The translations under genes were made by a program, and so were the position numbers. From the NCBI GenBank assembly GCA_964534945.1, contig CAZHSB010000030.1, positions 1-19,935 of the forward strand: a stretch of 19,935 nucleotides of DNA, read 5' to 3'. Positions 1 to 7,613 of this stretch are shown here, piece by piece. The notes under the pieces were generated by a model. That model had not been told where the DNA came from and did no database searches. It worked only from the letters and a program-made list of their open reading frames with translations. How positions within the stretch are numbered: the first letter of the stretch is position 1; every line of letters begins with the position of its first letter. This DNA is from CAZHFA01 sp964534945 (GTDB taxonomy: Bacteria > Bdellovibrionota_C > UBA2361 > CAKMMH01).

Positions 1-83
1 GACGACGACGCTGTACTCAAACGTACTGCTAGGAGGCCACACTATCATTTTGTACGATTTATCGCCAAAAGCGCGACCTAAAA
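1..83. other. Unassigned window edge, GC-richer than its surroundings
   Basis: This stretch is visibly richer in G and C than the neighbouring DNA and lies just downstream of the minus-strand tRNA-Thr. The plus strand is open from the edge to a TAA at 79-81, giving an Arg/His-rich tail ending FIAKSAT. The minus strand has an ATG that reads MIVWPPSS to the edge without a ribosome-binding site. A weak hairpin (TCGC/GGCGA) also exists on the minus strand. It may be the end of a gene or RNA lying outside the window; I cannot identify it. Confidence 0.2.
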
Positions 84-156
84 AGCCGACAAAGAGACTT
101 GAACTCCCAACCTACTGATTACAAATCAGTTGCTCTACCAATTGAGCTATGTCGGC
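84..156 (-). tRNA. tRNA-Thr (anticodon TGT)
   Basis: On the minus strand a full cloverleaf can be drawn. The acceptor stem is GCCGACA/TGTCGGC, the D-arm contains AGCTCAATTGGTAGAGC, the anticodon stem ACTGA/TCAGT encloses loop TTTGTAA with anticodon TGT, and the T-arm has GGGAG TTCAAGT CTCTT. The discriminator is T and the 3' CCA is not encoded. It is the last of three minus-strand tRNAs that may be transcribed together with tRNA-Gly and tRNA-Tyr. Confidence 0.96.
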
Positions 157-229
157 GCAAGAAATGAAATTATTGAAACAAGCTACAGTGAATATATCTT
201 AATAATAAAACATCTTCAACTGTAAAAAT

Positions 230-312
230 TGGCGAGGATTGGATTTGAACCAATGTAGACGTGAATCAACGGATTTACAGTCCGTCCCCATTAACCACTC
301 GGGCACCTCGCC
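230..312 (-). tRNA. tRNA-Tyr (anticodon GTA)
   Basis: The minus strand shows acceptor GGCGAGG/CCTCGCC, a class II D-arm (GCCCGAGTGGTTAATGGGG), and anticodon stem ACGGA/TCCGT with anticodon GTA. The long variable arm (TGATTCACGTCTACA region) and the T-arm TTGG TTCAAAT CCAA follow. The long variable arm with GTA is diagnostic of bacterial tRNA-Tyr. The discriminator is A and no CCA is encoded. Confidence 0.96.
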
Positions 313-422
313 ACAGAAAGCAAAAATTTTGCTTAAAAAACTACCCTAAATAAGTGTTGATATATTTAGTTTTCAACTTTTATCTAGCATTAAATATTTA
401 AATACTAGAAACCCACAATATA

Positions 423-459
423 TTTTTTTTCAATCTTGCTTTAGCAAGTTGAAAAAAAA
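423..459. repeat. AT-rich palindrome between tRNA genes, copy 1
   Basis: A run of eight T plus CAAT, then CTTGC-TTTA-GCAAG, then TTG plus eight A forms a near-perfect hairpin. The T tract precedes the stem and the A tract follows it on both strands, so it is not a classical U-tail terminator in either direction. It is a close relative of the palindrome at 511-549. A related half copy (agcaaagttgagaaaaaatc) lies between them near 470-489. Confidence 0.75.
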
Positions 460-510
460 TCATTAAATAAGCAAAGTTGAGAAAAAATCAATACTAACGC
501 AACGCGCATA

Positions 511-549
511 TTTTTTTTTAATCTTTGCTTTAGCAAAGTTAAAAAAAAA
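511..549. repeat. AT-rich palindrome between tRNA genes, copy 2
   Basis: Nine T, AAT, CTTTGC-TTTA-GCAAAG, TT and nine A form a hairpin of the same design as 423-459. The downstream direct-repeat part (agcaaagtt, an A run, then tcaat) is shared with the other copies. It may form part of the tRNA precursor processing region or be a small dispersed repeat. Confidence 0.75.
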
Positions 550-559
550 TCAATAATTA

Positions 560-632
560 AGCGGGAGACGAGACTCGAACTCGCGACCTCCAGCTTGGAA
601 GGCTGATGCTCTACCAATTGAGCTACTCCCGC
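560..632 (-). tRNA. tRNA-Gly (anticodon TCC)
   Basis: The minus strand gives acceptor GCGGGAG/CTCCCGC, D-arm TAGCTCAATTGGTAGAGC, and anticodon stem TCAGC/GCTGG with loop CTTCCAA, so the anticodon is TCC. The T-arm contains GCGAG TTCGAGT CTCGT. The discriminator is T and no CCA is encoded. It is the first of the three minus-strand tRNAs. Confidence 0.95.
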
Positions 633-810
633 ATAAAACACTTACATAATATTCCACAAAATAAAAAAAAAGCCAATAGTTATAGATAAAATTTTTAACT
701 TATTGCAAAAAACAAACTTTTATTCAAGAATCTTTACTGTATAAATTGTTATTTTACAAGCAGTTTGCTCATATAAATATACTTTATTCCAACCTATCTT
801 TAACAAAAAA

Positions 811-2160
811 ATGAAAGAAGATATTTTTGAAAGTGACAATATAGAAAAATCTATTTTCAGAATGGCATTTCCTGCAATCTTAAGTAGTATCGTAACAATT
901 ATTTATAATTTAACCGACATATTTTTCATTGGACAAACAGGAGATCCTCGTCAAGTTGCAGCAATTACAATTTCAACTCCCGTATTTTTAATTTTACCTG
1001 CATTTAGTTCAATTTTTGGTATGGGGGGAGGTTCTTTAATCTCAAGATTACTTGGAAAAAAAGATTATGATTCTATAAAGAATGCATCTTCTTTTTGCTT
1101 TTATGCTGGTCTTATTTCTTCATTTATTTTTAATGTCATTATGATTTTGCTAATGGATCCTTTCCTTTTTGCCATGGGAATAAGTGAAGAAACCATGAAA
1201 TTTACAAAAGAGTATTTAACGTTAATTTCTTTTAGCGCATATTTTATAACTTTTTCGGCTTCTTTCGCTCAGATAATACGATCAGAGGGCGCAAGTAAAG
1301 AGACGACTATTGGAATAATTATTGGGAATATTACAAATATAATTTTAGATCCTATTTTCATTTTATATTTTGACATGGGAGTATTAGGCGCAGGTATTGC
1401 AACTGTTATAGGAAACATTGCAACAACTATTTACTATTTAAGATATTTAAAAGTACATAAAGAAACAAAATTATCCATATCATTTAAATTTTTAAAAATA
1501 AAAAAGCACCAACTATATGAAATTTTTTCTATAGGATTTTCTTCATCTTTTGCTGGTTTTTTAATGAGTATATCTCAAATAATTTTTAATAAATTTTTTG
1601 CACTTTATGGAGATTTAGCAATAGCAAGCGCAGGTATAGCAATGAGAATCTTTTCTCTTGTTCCGTTAATACAAATGGGATTTTCTTTTGGTGTTCAACC
1701 ACTTTTAGGTTATAACCATGCAGCATTAAAATATGAAAAGTTTAGAAAAATACTTATTAAATCTACAATCACTAGCATTGTTCTTAGTGCCATATTAATA
1801 CTTCCACTTACAATCTTTTCAAGCTTTATAATAAAACTTTTCATAAATAATCAGGAAATTATTTCAGAGGGAACTTATTTTTTAAGGATTTTAGCGATTT
1901 CTACACCATTTATCGGAATATTTTTTCTTATTGTGACAACTTTTAGAGCCATTGGAAAAGCTTGGCCATCATTTGTGTTGTCAATATGTCGTCAAGGATT
2001 TGTCTTCATTCCTGCACTTTTAATTGGAAATTATTTTTTAAAATTAGATGGAGTTATTTTTTCTAGACCAATATCAGATGTCTTTGCTTTTGGATTAGCA
2101 ATATATATATTTTTTAAAATTGATATCTTTGAAGAAAACAATCAAAAAATAAAAGAATAA
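811..2160 (+). CDS. MATE-family multidrug/toxin efflux transporter
   Basis: The protein has 449 residues, the usual MATE length. It consists almost entirely of alternating hydrophobic spans compatible with about twelve membrane helices in two homologous halves. The N-terminal stretch (MAFPAILSSIVTIIYNLTD, around residues 18-36), the following FIGQTGD and the glycine-rich GMGGGSLISRLLGK segment (about 70-85) are typical of the MATE/MepA-DinF group, which exports cationic drugs or metabolites using a sodium or proton gradient. The second half repeats the pattern (SIGFSSSFAGFLMSISQIIFNKFF, then SFGVQPLLGYNHA). No clear ribosome-binding site precedes the ATG. The gene stands alone on the plus strand and converges on the next minus-strand gene. 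The substrate cannot be inferred. Confidence 0.92.
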   Translation: MKEDIFESDNIEKSIFRMAFPAILSSIVTIIYNLTDIFFIGQTGDPRQVAAITISTPVFLILPAFSSIFGMGGGSLISRLLGKKDYDSIKNASSFCFYAGLISSFIFNVIMILLMDPFLFAMGISEETMKFTKEYLTLISFSAYFITFSASFAQIIRSEGASKETTIGIIIGNITNIILDPIFILYFDMGVLGAGIATVIGNIATTIYYLRYLKVHKETKLSISFKFLKIKKHQLYEIFSIGFSSSFAGFLMSISQIIFNKFFALYGDLAIASAGIAMRIFSLVPLIQMGFSFGVQPLLGYNHAALKYEKFRKILIKSTITSIVLSAILILPLTIFSSFIIKLFINNQEIISEGTYFLRILAISTPFIGIFFLIVTTFRAIGKAWPSFVLSICRQGFVFIPALLIGNYFLKLDGVIFSRPISDVFAFGLAIYIFFKIDIFEENNQKIKE

Positions 2161-2162
2161 AA

Positions 2163-2203
2163 ATAAGATAAAAGAAAATAAAATTTATTTTCTTTTATCT
2201 TAT
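2163..2203. terminator. Perfect 20-bp AT palindrome between convergent genes
   Basis: Two 20-base arms (2163-2182 and 2184-2203) are perfect reverse complements around one central base. It starts two bases after the MATE stop codon and lies downstream of the minus-strand gene ending at 2240. Position and symmetry suit a bidirectional terminator for the convergent pair. The stem contains very few G/C pairs, so strength is uncertain. Confidence 0.6.
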
Positions 2204-2239
2204 GTATAACCTCGTTAATCTTACTCTTTAAAAAATCTT

Positions 2240-2419
2240 TTAAGCTGTAGTATCTACTTCTTGGCCTTTTCCTGTGATTTCTGCTTTTGTTTCTTTTGCA
2301 AGCTCTTCTTCTTGTACCTGTTCTTCTTGCATTTCTTTGTTTTCTTCTACTTTTTTGTCTTCTTGGGGCGCTTGTTCATTTCTCGCTGTTCCAATTGTTC
2401 CTGAAATTCCATCTATCAT
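2240..2419 (-). CDS. 59-residue Glu/Lys/Gln-rich hypothetical protein
   Basis: The ATG is preceded by GGAGATTATT, a strong ribosome-binding site at normal spacing, and the reading frame ends at a TAA. The first 12 residues (MIDGISGTIGTA) are small and neutral. Residues 17-50 are almost continuous E, K, Q and A, which would be disordered or a single charged helix. The tail is GKGQEVDTTA. There are no cysteines and no membrane segment. It follows the ArgA-like gene on the same strand after 141 bases, so it could end the alaS-dapB group or be transcribed alone. I recognise no family. The plus-strand reading through this region is only its shadow. Confidence 0.7.
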   Translation of the reverse strand: MIDGISGTIGTARNEQAPQEDKKVEENKEMQEEQVQEEELAKETKAEITGKGQEVDTTA

Positions 2420-2560
2420 AATAATCTCCTTTTTAAAAACTTTTGGTTTATTTGATTATCCATTTTGCCAAGCAAATATAGCTATCGTATGATTCTTAGA
2501 AATATTAATAATTTGGAGCTAATTTTTTTAATAATCTTTTTAGGCAATTATTACTAACTC

Positions 2561-3028
2561 TTAACTTTCTAGCTTTATAAGCAATGCATTCTCATCACAA
2601 TTTGGAAATTTTGCACATTTATAGCAATCTCGCCATATTTTTTGTGGCAAGTCTTCTTTTTTGATAAGAGAAAAACCTAACTTTTGAAAGAATTCTTTCT
2701 GATAAGATAATGTAAATACATTATAAATTTTTAAATTACGTGCATCTTCTAATAAATATTCGACTATTTTTCTCCCAAAACCTTTATGTTGAAAATCTTC
2801 ATTTGTTGCAAGAGATCTAATCTCCGCCAAATCATTCCAAAAAACTTTCAAAGCTCCACAAGATACAATTTTGTCATCATGTTCAAGAACAAAGAAATCT
2901 CTTATCGCATCATATACTTCACTCATTGTCTTTGGAAGCATTAACTGTTTTGCTGAAAAATTCATAACTAATTTTTGAATTTCTTCTGAATCATTAATAT
3001 TTGCTTTTCTTACAATATCCGTAGTCAT
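2561..3028 (-). CDS. argA: GNAT acetyltransferase, short ArgA-like (N-acetylglutamate synthase type)
   Basis: The 155-residue protein is one GNAT domain. LAEIRSLAT (67-75) forms the core strand and QHKGFGRK (80-87) is the acetyl-CoA pyrophosphate loop (Q/R-x-x-G-x-G/A). YQKEFFQKLGF (109-119) is the usual late GNAT motif. The C-terminus carries KIWRDC-x2-C-x5-C (Cys 135, 138, 144) followed by DENAL. As I recall, this tail is seen in the stand-alone short N-acetylglutamate synthases that start arginine synthesis. The start lies four bases after the dapB stop, so translation is probably coupled. The arginine role is inferred from family resemblance; another amino-acid acetyltransferase is possible. 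Confidence 0.8.
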   Translation of the reverse strand: MTTDIVRKANINDSEEIQKLVMNFSAKQLMLPKTMSEVYDAIRDFFVLEHDDKIVSCGALKVFWNDLAEIRSLATNEDFQHKGFGRKIVEYLLEDARNLKIYNVFTLSYQKEFFQKLGFSLIKKEDLPQKIWRDCYKCAKFPNCDENALLIKLES

Positions 3029-3032
3029 AATT

Positions 3033-3764
3033 TTATAAAATTTCTTCTAATCCGTAACAAAGTTTTTTTACACTAACAACCTTTTTACACGCGATGATAA
3101 CTCCAGGCATAAATGACTCTCTATTAAACGAATCATGTCGGATTGTAAGCATTTGTCCCACACCTCCCAAGAGGACTTCTTCATGTGCAACAAGTCCTTG
3201 AAGTCTAACGCTATGAATATGAATATCTTTATAAATAGTTCCCCGCGCTCCATCTAAAATTTTTTCTTCTATATTATTTTTTTGAAATTCGCCTCTATTT
3301 TTAGAAATAGCTTCTGCCGTTTTTAAAGCTGTTCCAGATGGCGCATCTATTTTCTTATCATGATGAAGTTCTATTATTTCAACTGACGGCATATATTTTG
3401 AAGCTTCGCTAGCAAATTTCATAAGAAGCACTGCACCAATTGCAAAATTAGGCGCAACAAGTCCTCCCAAAGATTTTTCATCACATAATTTTTTACATTC
3501 TAAAAGCTCTACTTCTTTTAAACCAGTAGTTCCAATAACAGGTGATACATTACAAGAAATGATTGTTTTTAAATTATTAAAAACAGCCATAGGATTTGTA
3601 AAATCAACAACTACATCAGGATTACATTTTATAATTTCTTCTTTTAAATTATTTTTAATATCACATGTACCAACTAATGACAAAGATTCATCTGCATTAA
3701 CAGCCTTAATCACTTCTTGTCCCATTTTCCCATTAGCACCATTTACTAATATTTTTATTGTCAT
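3033..3764 (-). CDS. dapB: 4-hydroxy-tetrahydrodipicolinate reductase
   Basis: DapB reduces hydroxy-tetrahydrodipicolinate with NAD(P)H in the cytosol, on the path to diaminopimelate and lysine. The 243-residue length fits the shorter DapB type. The N-terminal Rossmann loop is NGANGKMG (8-15). VDFTNP (53-58) and VIGTTG (76-81) line the cofactor site. The catalytic signature ELHHDKKIDAPSGTA is at 132-146 with His134/His135 and Lys138. RHDS (209-212) and FMPGVIIA (218-225) close the tetramerisation domain. The segment GLVAHEEV replaces the more common VGEHEV form. AGGA lies five bases before the ATG. It sits 34 bases downstream of alaS and four bases before the acetyltransferase, which indicates one transcript. 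Confidence 0.96.
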   Translation of the reverse strand: MTIKILVNGANGKMGQEVIKAVNADESLSLVGTCDIKNNLKEEIIKCNPDVVVDFTNPMAVFNNLKTIISCNVSPVIGTTGLKEVELLECKKLCDEKSLGGLVAPNFAIGAVLLMKFASEASKYMPSVEIIELHHDKKIDAPSGTALKTAEAISKNRGEFQKNNIEEKILDGARGTIYKDIHIHSVRLQGLVAHEEVLLGGVGQMLTIRHDSFNRESFMPGVIIACKKVVSVKKLCYGLEEIL

Positions 3765-3798
3765 AAAAATCCTATAAAAATTTTTAATAAAAATTTAT

Positions 3799-6369
3799 TT
3801 ACATTTGTTCTAAAATTTTTGTTATTTCATTATCTTTTAACGTAATTCCTCCACCTGTCGCAATACGAGGACTTCCCCCACCTTTTCCGTTGCATTTCAA
3901 AATAATATCTTTTAGTATTTTATTTGCAGGATATTCTTTTTCATATTTTTTAGATGATGCAACAAGAATTTGTTTTTCATTTTCACCACCTATATAAACG
4001 ACAACACTATTTTCCTTATCAGAAAGCATCACAAGATCATCACGAAGTGCTTTGTTAAAAGACTTTTGTGAAAGAAAGAAAATTTCTAACGTTGATTTTG
4101 ATTTTATTTTTTCAAGATCACCTACGTTTAATTTAACTCTTTCTTGCCCTTTATCATTTTTTAATTTTTCTTCAATATTCTGCACTTTCTGTAAAATAAA
4201 ATCTTCTTTTACTTTTAAAAAAGATGAAAGGTCTAAAAGCTTTTTCGCTTTATCTTGCATGTATGAAATAGCCGTATCGCCTGTAGTCGCCGAAATTCTT
4301 TTTATTCCTTTTCCGATTCCTTCGACACCTAAAATCACAAATAGTCCAATATTTCCAGTCATAGTTGTATGAGTCCCTCCGCAAAGTTCTTTTGAAATTC
4401 CCTCAAAAGAAACCTCTCTTACGACATTTCCATATTTTGTTTCAAAAAGAGCCATTGCGCCGTCTTTTACTGCTTCATCTAAACTTTTATGTTCAACAAT
4501 ACAAGGCTTATTCTCTCTAATAAATGAATTTACATTTCTTTCAATTTTCAAAAGTTCTTCTTCTGAAATTTTCCCTTCATAATTAAAATCGAATCTAAGT
4601 CTTTCGCTATCTACCTTTGAGCCTGACTGATGTACATCTTTTCCTAGCTCGTCTCTTAATGCTCTATGAAGCAAGTGAACAGCGCTATGATTGTTGGCAG
4701 TTTTTCGTCTTAAATCTTTATTTATTGATAGTGTTATAATGTCTCCTTTTTTTAAACTTCCATTTTTACGTTTTGCAAAATGTAAAAATGTGCCTTTTAA
4801 AGTTTTTTGAACATCATAAACTTCAAATATTGCATTATCTTTTGACAACAAACCCGTATCTGCTACTTGTCCACCTGATTCTGCGTAAAAAGGAGTTTCC
4901 TTTGTTATTACAATTATTTCATCATTACTTGAAACATCAGCTAAACTTTCATTTTGGATAATACCTTCAATTTGTGATGGTAAAGAAAATTGATCATAAC
5001 CTTTAAAATTCGTTTTTGAAAAAGACTCAATAATATCTCTTGAAATATTATTTATGGAAGAGCTAGAAACTGTTTGTTTTTTAGAAATATCTTTATGTTC
5101 TTCTAACCTTTCTTCAAAACCTTTTTCATCAAGAGATAAATTATTTTCTATTGCATAATCTTTTACAATATCAAATGGAAGTCCATAAGTAGTTACTAAT
5201 TCAAAAGCATCATCTTTTGAAATTGCGTTTTTTTCTTCTTTTATTTCTTTTAATTTTTCAAGACCTGAAATTAAAACTTTATTAAATTGTTCAAATTCTT
5301 TTTGAAAATAAGAATAAACAAAATTTTTATTTTCGTTAAATAGAGGAAAAATATTCCCATATTTATTTAGGACAAACTCTAGCAATGATACGTAATCAAA
5401 ATTTGTAAGATTTGCTTTTGTAGTTAACAAAACACATTTTCTTATAAGTTTTCTTGGAATATATCCACGCCCCTCATTTGATGGGATTAATTTTTCAGAT
5501 AAAATGAGGCAAATTGTTCTAATATGATCCGTAATAATTCTTGCATCGTGTTCATCTAATTTATTATTAGACAGTGAATTAATTTTTTCTAAAATTGGCT
5601 TTAATAAATCCGTATCATAAACTGATGTATAGCCATTTAATGTCATTGTTAATCTTTCAAGTCCTGCTCCTGTGTCTATGCTTTTAAATTTTAATGGACT
5701 ATACGTTCCGTCCATATTTCTATTATATTGCATAAAAACGCCTGCATTCCAGATCTCAATATATCTATCTTTTGTATTAAATTCTCCACCAACTACATAC
5801 TTGTTCTTTTCCCCCTCTCCTGTATCATAAAAAACTTCTGTGCATGGGCCACACGGACCTGTATCTCCTGCCATCCAAAAATTATCTTCCATTGGACATG
5901 GCACAATATGAGAATCTTCTACGCCTACTTCTTTCCAATATTTTTTGGCTTCATTATCGACTTCAAGGCCAAGTCCTTCATCGCCAGAAAAGATAGTAAC
6001 GTATAATTTTTCAGAAGAAATATTTAAATGCTTCGTTAAAAATTCATAAGCTAACTTTATTGCACCCTCTTTAAAATAATCTCCAATTGACCAGCTTCCT
6101 AACATGGAAAAACCTGTAAGATGAGACCTATCTCCAACGCAATCTAGATCTATAGTTCTAATACAAGATTGCACATTACAAAGACGCGGACATTGAGGCT
6201 TTTCTTCGCCTGTAAAAAATTTTTTCATTGGCGCCATTCCAGCATTTATGAAAAGTAATGTTGGATCATTTTTTGGTATAATTGATGAATTTAAAATTCT
6301 TAAATGATCTTTTGACTCAAAATATTGTAAAAACTTTTCTCTAATTTCTTCACTTGATATAACTGACAT
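3799..6369 (-). CDS. alaS: Alanine--tRNA ligase
   Basis: AlaRS charges tRNA-Ala and clears mis-charged Ser/Gly. With the ATG at 6369 the protein has 856 residues, normal for the family. This start gives the canonical N-terminus (SSEEIREKFLQYF) and has AGGA upstream. A TTG 23 codons earlier lacks a ribosome-binding site and adds a non-family extension. The class II core carries DPTLLFINAGM (35-45), HLTGFSMLGSWSIGDYF (83-99) and GAGLERL (234-240). The editing domain has HSAVH (561-565) and CGGTH (663-667), the zinc/editing residues. The C-Ala domain carries GKGGGSPRIATGGG (828-841). Motif 2 differs from the usual HHTFFEMLGN form. It heads the alaS-dapB-acetyltransferase group. Confidence 0.97.
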   Translation of the reverse strand: MSVISSEEIREKFLQYFESKDHLRILNSSIIPKNDPTLLFINAGMAPMKKFFTGEEKPQCPRLCNVQSCIRTIDLDCVGDRSHLTGFSMLGSWSIGDYFKEGAIKLAYEFLTKHLNISSEKLYVTIFSGDEGLGLEVDNEAKKYWKEVGVEDSHIVPCPMEDNFWMAGDTGPCGPCTEVFYDTGEGEKNKYVVGGEFNTKDRYIEIWNAGVFMQYNRNMDGTYSPLKFKSIDTGAGLERLTMTLNGYTSVYDTDLLKPILEKINSLSNNKLDEHDARIITDHIRTICLILSEKLIPSNEGRGYIPRKLIRKCVLLTTKANLTNFDYVSLLEFVLNKYGNIFPLFNENKNFVYSYFQKEFEQFNKVLISGLEKLKEIKEEKNAISKDDAFELVTTYGLPFDIVKDYAIENNLSLDEKGFEERLEEHKDISKKQTVSSSSINNISRDIIESFSKTNFKGYDQFSLPSQIEGIIQNESLADVSSNDEIIVITKETPFYAESGGQVADTGLLSKDNAIFEVYDVQKTLKGTFLHFAKRKNGSLKKGDIITLSINKDLRRKTANNHSAVHLLHRALRDELGKDVHQSGSKVDSERLRFDFNYEGKISEEELLKIERNVNSFIRENKPCIVEHKSLDEAVKDGAMALFETKYGNVVREVSFEGISKELCGGTHTTMTGNIGLFVILGVEGIGKGIKRISATTGDTAISYMQDKAKKLLDLSSFLKVKEDFILQKVQNIEEKLKNDKGQERVKLNVGDLEKIKSKSTLEIFFLSQKSFNKALRDDLVMLSDKENSVVVYIGGENEKQILVASSKKYEKEYPANKILKDIILKCNGKGGGSPRIATGGGITLKDNEITKILEQM

Positions 6370-6540
6370 CTTACTAAAAATCCTACTGTAAAAAGATAAA
6401 CACCCTTGAAAGTTTACAATAAATATCCATTTTTTCAAGGAGATTAAAGCAATAATGAATGCAAAAATTAAAAGGAAATATTAGATAAGAAGAAACAGAA
6501 CTAAAAAATAACCTTTAAAAAATAAAAAACGACAAGTTTA

Positions 6541-6572
6541 GGGGATAAATGCAATAAAACGCATTTATCCCC
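6541..6572 (-). terminator. Intrinsic terminator of the 49-residue acidic gene
   Basis: A perfect 12-bp stem GGGGATAAATGC / GCATTTATCCCC with an 8-base loop lies 20 bases past the stop codon. On the minus strand it is followed within 11 bases by a T-rich tract (GTTTTTTATTTTTT). Confidence 0.75.
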
Positions 6573-6592
6573 AGCGTAAAGATAATTAAAAG

Positions 6593-6742
6593 TTATTCCA
6601 ATCCATCTTCCGTAAAATCGTCTTCGTCCCTTTGAAAGTCAAAGTCTGTGTCAGACGGATCGATATCTTCTGGATCAACAATACCCGCTGTTACCAAATC
6701 TTCAAGGTCGAAAACATCCTCACCATAAATTCCCTTATACAT
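6593..6742 (-). CDS. 49-residue highly acidic hypothetical protein
   Basis: The ATG follows GAAAGGTAAAAA, a good ribosome-binding site. The protein begins MYKGIYGEDVFDLEDL and is dominated by Asp/Glu from residue 8 to the end, with segments such as VDPEDIDPSDTD and DEDDFTEDGLE. It has almost no Lys/Arg, no cysteine and no membrane segment. It has its own promoter (6834-6862) and terminator (6541-6572), so it is monocistronic. It shares promoter architecture and leader with the three zinc-ribbon genes downstream in coordinates, which suggests joint regulation. No known family is recognised. Possible roles such as a nucleic-acid mimic or metal/protein binding would be speculation. Confidence 0.72.
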   Translation of the reverse strand: MYKGIYGEDVFDLEDLVTAGIVDPEDIDPSDTDFDFQRDEDDFTEDGLE

Positions 6743-6804
6743 TTTTTACCTTTCTCAAAATAATGAAAACTTTTAAAAGTCATCTAGGAACACTCTAAGA
6801 TAAA

Positions 6805-6862
6805 AACCTTTCAAAGTTCTATTTCGTGGAAAAATAGTAACAATGGCAAAAATCTTTGTCAA
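6805..6862 (-). promoter_or_regulatory. Promoter and leader of the 49-residue gene
   Basis: TTGACA (6857-6862), a 17-base spacer and TACTAT (6834-6839) make a good sigma-70-type promoter. Eight bases later comes GAAATAGAACTTTGA followed by AAGGTT (6805-6810). The same -35/17/-10/8/leader-AAGGTT layout precedes the genes starting at 7270, 7922 and 8667. Confidence 0.7.
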
Positions 6863-6983
6863 AAATATTTAAAAATGTAAATAAAATATCCTAGCATTTA
6901 TAGATAAGTGGAAAGAAAATTTATTGAAATATTAATAAAGAATTATTAAAGGAAAATAGATGGAACATAAAAAACATTATTTA

Positions 6984-7016
6984 TGGGAACATAGATAGTT
7001 TTATCTTATGTTCCCA
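6984..7016 (-). terminator. Intrinsic terminator of the 67-residue zinc-ribbon gene
   Basis: The stem TGGGAACATA / TATGTTCCCA, extended by GATA/TATC with a bulge, encloses a short loop. On the minus strand it is followed by AT-rich sequence containing GTTTTTTATG. It lies about 50 bases past the stop at 7067. Confidence 0.65.
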
Positions 7017-7066
7017 ATTAAAAACTAGAATTTATTTTCTAAATTCCAGAAGGACAACAATCGATG

Positions 7067-7270
7067 TCATTTTTCATTCTCAAAAGGACATCCTTCCACA
7101 CAAGCCCCTGCGCCAAAGCCAGATTCATCTTGAATGAATTTCTCACAATGACGACAAACACAAATTGGTGGGGGATATTGTCCCTTTACTGAAGAACATC
7201 GAGGGCAAGTCTTTGCCACTTCATCTCGCTCTAATCCGCAAAGCGGACAGGTATCTCGCTTTTCTTTCAT
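7067..7270 (-). CDS. 67-residue Cys-rich zinc-ribbon mini-protein
   Basis: The protein has a first CPLC-x10-CPRC pair (zinc-ribbon spacing), then CVCRHC and a final GACVEGCPF, about nine cysteines in all. It could bind one or two zinc ions, or a redox-active metal. Start choice: ATG at 7270 has AGAAAGG 12 bases upstream. A TTG at 7282 would abut the ribosome-binding site and is less likely. It has its own promoter (7345-7373) and terminator. The first cysteine module resembles those of the proteins at 7614-7922 and 8389-8667 (xCPxC-x8to10-CPxC), so the three are probably distant paralogues. I cannot name a family, and function is unknown. Confidence 0.72.
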   Translation of the reverse strand: MKEKRDTCPLCGLERDEVAKTCPRCSSVKGQYPPPICVCRHCEKFIQDESGFGAGACVEGCPFENEK

Positions 7271-7313
7271 AATGGCACTCAACCTTTCTGTCTATTTTTT
7301 TAGGAAAAAATGC

Positions 7314-7373
7314 AACCTTCAAAGCTCCATCTACCCTGTATTGCAAGCTAACTAATTTTAACCTTACTGTCAA
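7314..7373 (-). promoter_or_regulatory. Promoter and leader of the 67-residue zinc-ribbon gene
   Basis: TTGACA (7368-7373), a 17-base spacer and the poor -10 TAGCTT (7345-7350) are followed after exactly eight bases by GGGTAGATGGAGCTTTG and AAGGTT (7314-7319). GGGTAGAT is identical and equally placed in the promoter at 8772-8834. Confidence 0.65.
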
Positions 7374-7505
7374 GAGAAAATATTACGGGATAAATAAGAA
7401 CTTCTTTTTAGACAACAATTTTTTGTATAGAAATTTGTTGTTATTTGATAACGACAAAGGATTAGAAAACAATTCAAGAATAGAGAATAAGACAAAATTT
7501 AAAAA

Positions 7506-7549
7506 ATTTGTAAGGAATATTATAAATTAATAAAATACTCCTTACAAAA
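7506..7549 (-). terminator. Intrinsic terminator of the 102-residue zinc-ribbon gene
   Basis: The arms TTTGTAAGGAATATT and AATACTCCTTACAAA pair at 14 of 15 positions around an AT loop. On the minus strand the stem runs directly into TTTTTT. It lies about 65 bases past the stop at 7614. The 343-base gap 7271-7613 holds only this terminator and the preceding promoter. Confidence 0.7.
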
Positions 7550-7613
7550 AATGTTGCCCTTAAAAATCAATCTTCCGTTTAGGAAATTGAGTACTCTAAT
7601 AATCTTAATGACA

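Noticed and set aside
423..549. Intrinsic terminators between tRNA genes
   Set aside because: The T tract is on the 5' side of each stem on both strands, so the geometry of a terminator is absent.
441..641. Minus-strand 66-codon open frame beginning MFYAGVAQLVEHQ
   Set aside because: It is translation of tRNA-Gly and adjacent repeats, a familiar tRNA artefact.
2274..2492. Plus-strand Ser/Cys-rich 72-codon frame
   Set aside because: It is the reverse-strand shadow of the 59-residue E/K/Q-rich gene, which has the better ribosome-binding site.
6370..6438. N-terminal extension of AlaRS from a TTG start
   Set aside because: No ribosome-binding site precedes it, and the family N-terminus begins at the ATG at 6369.
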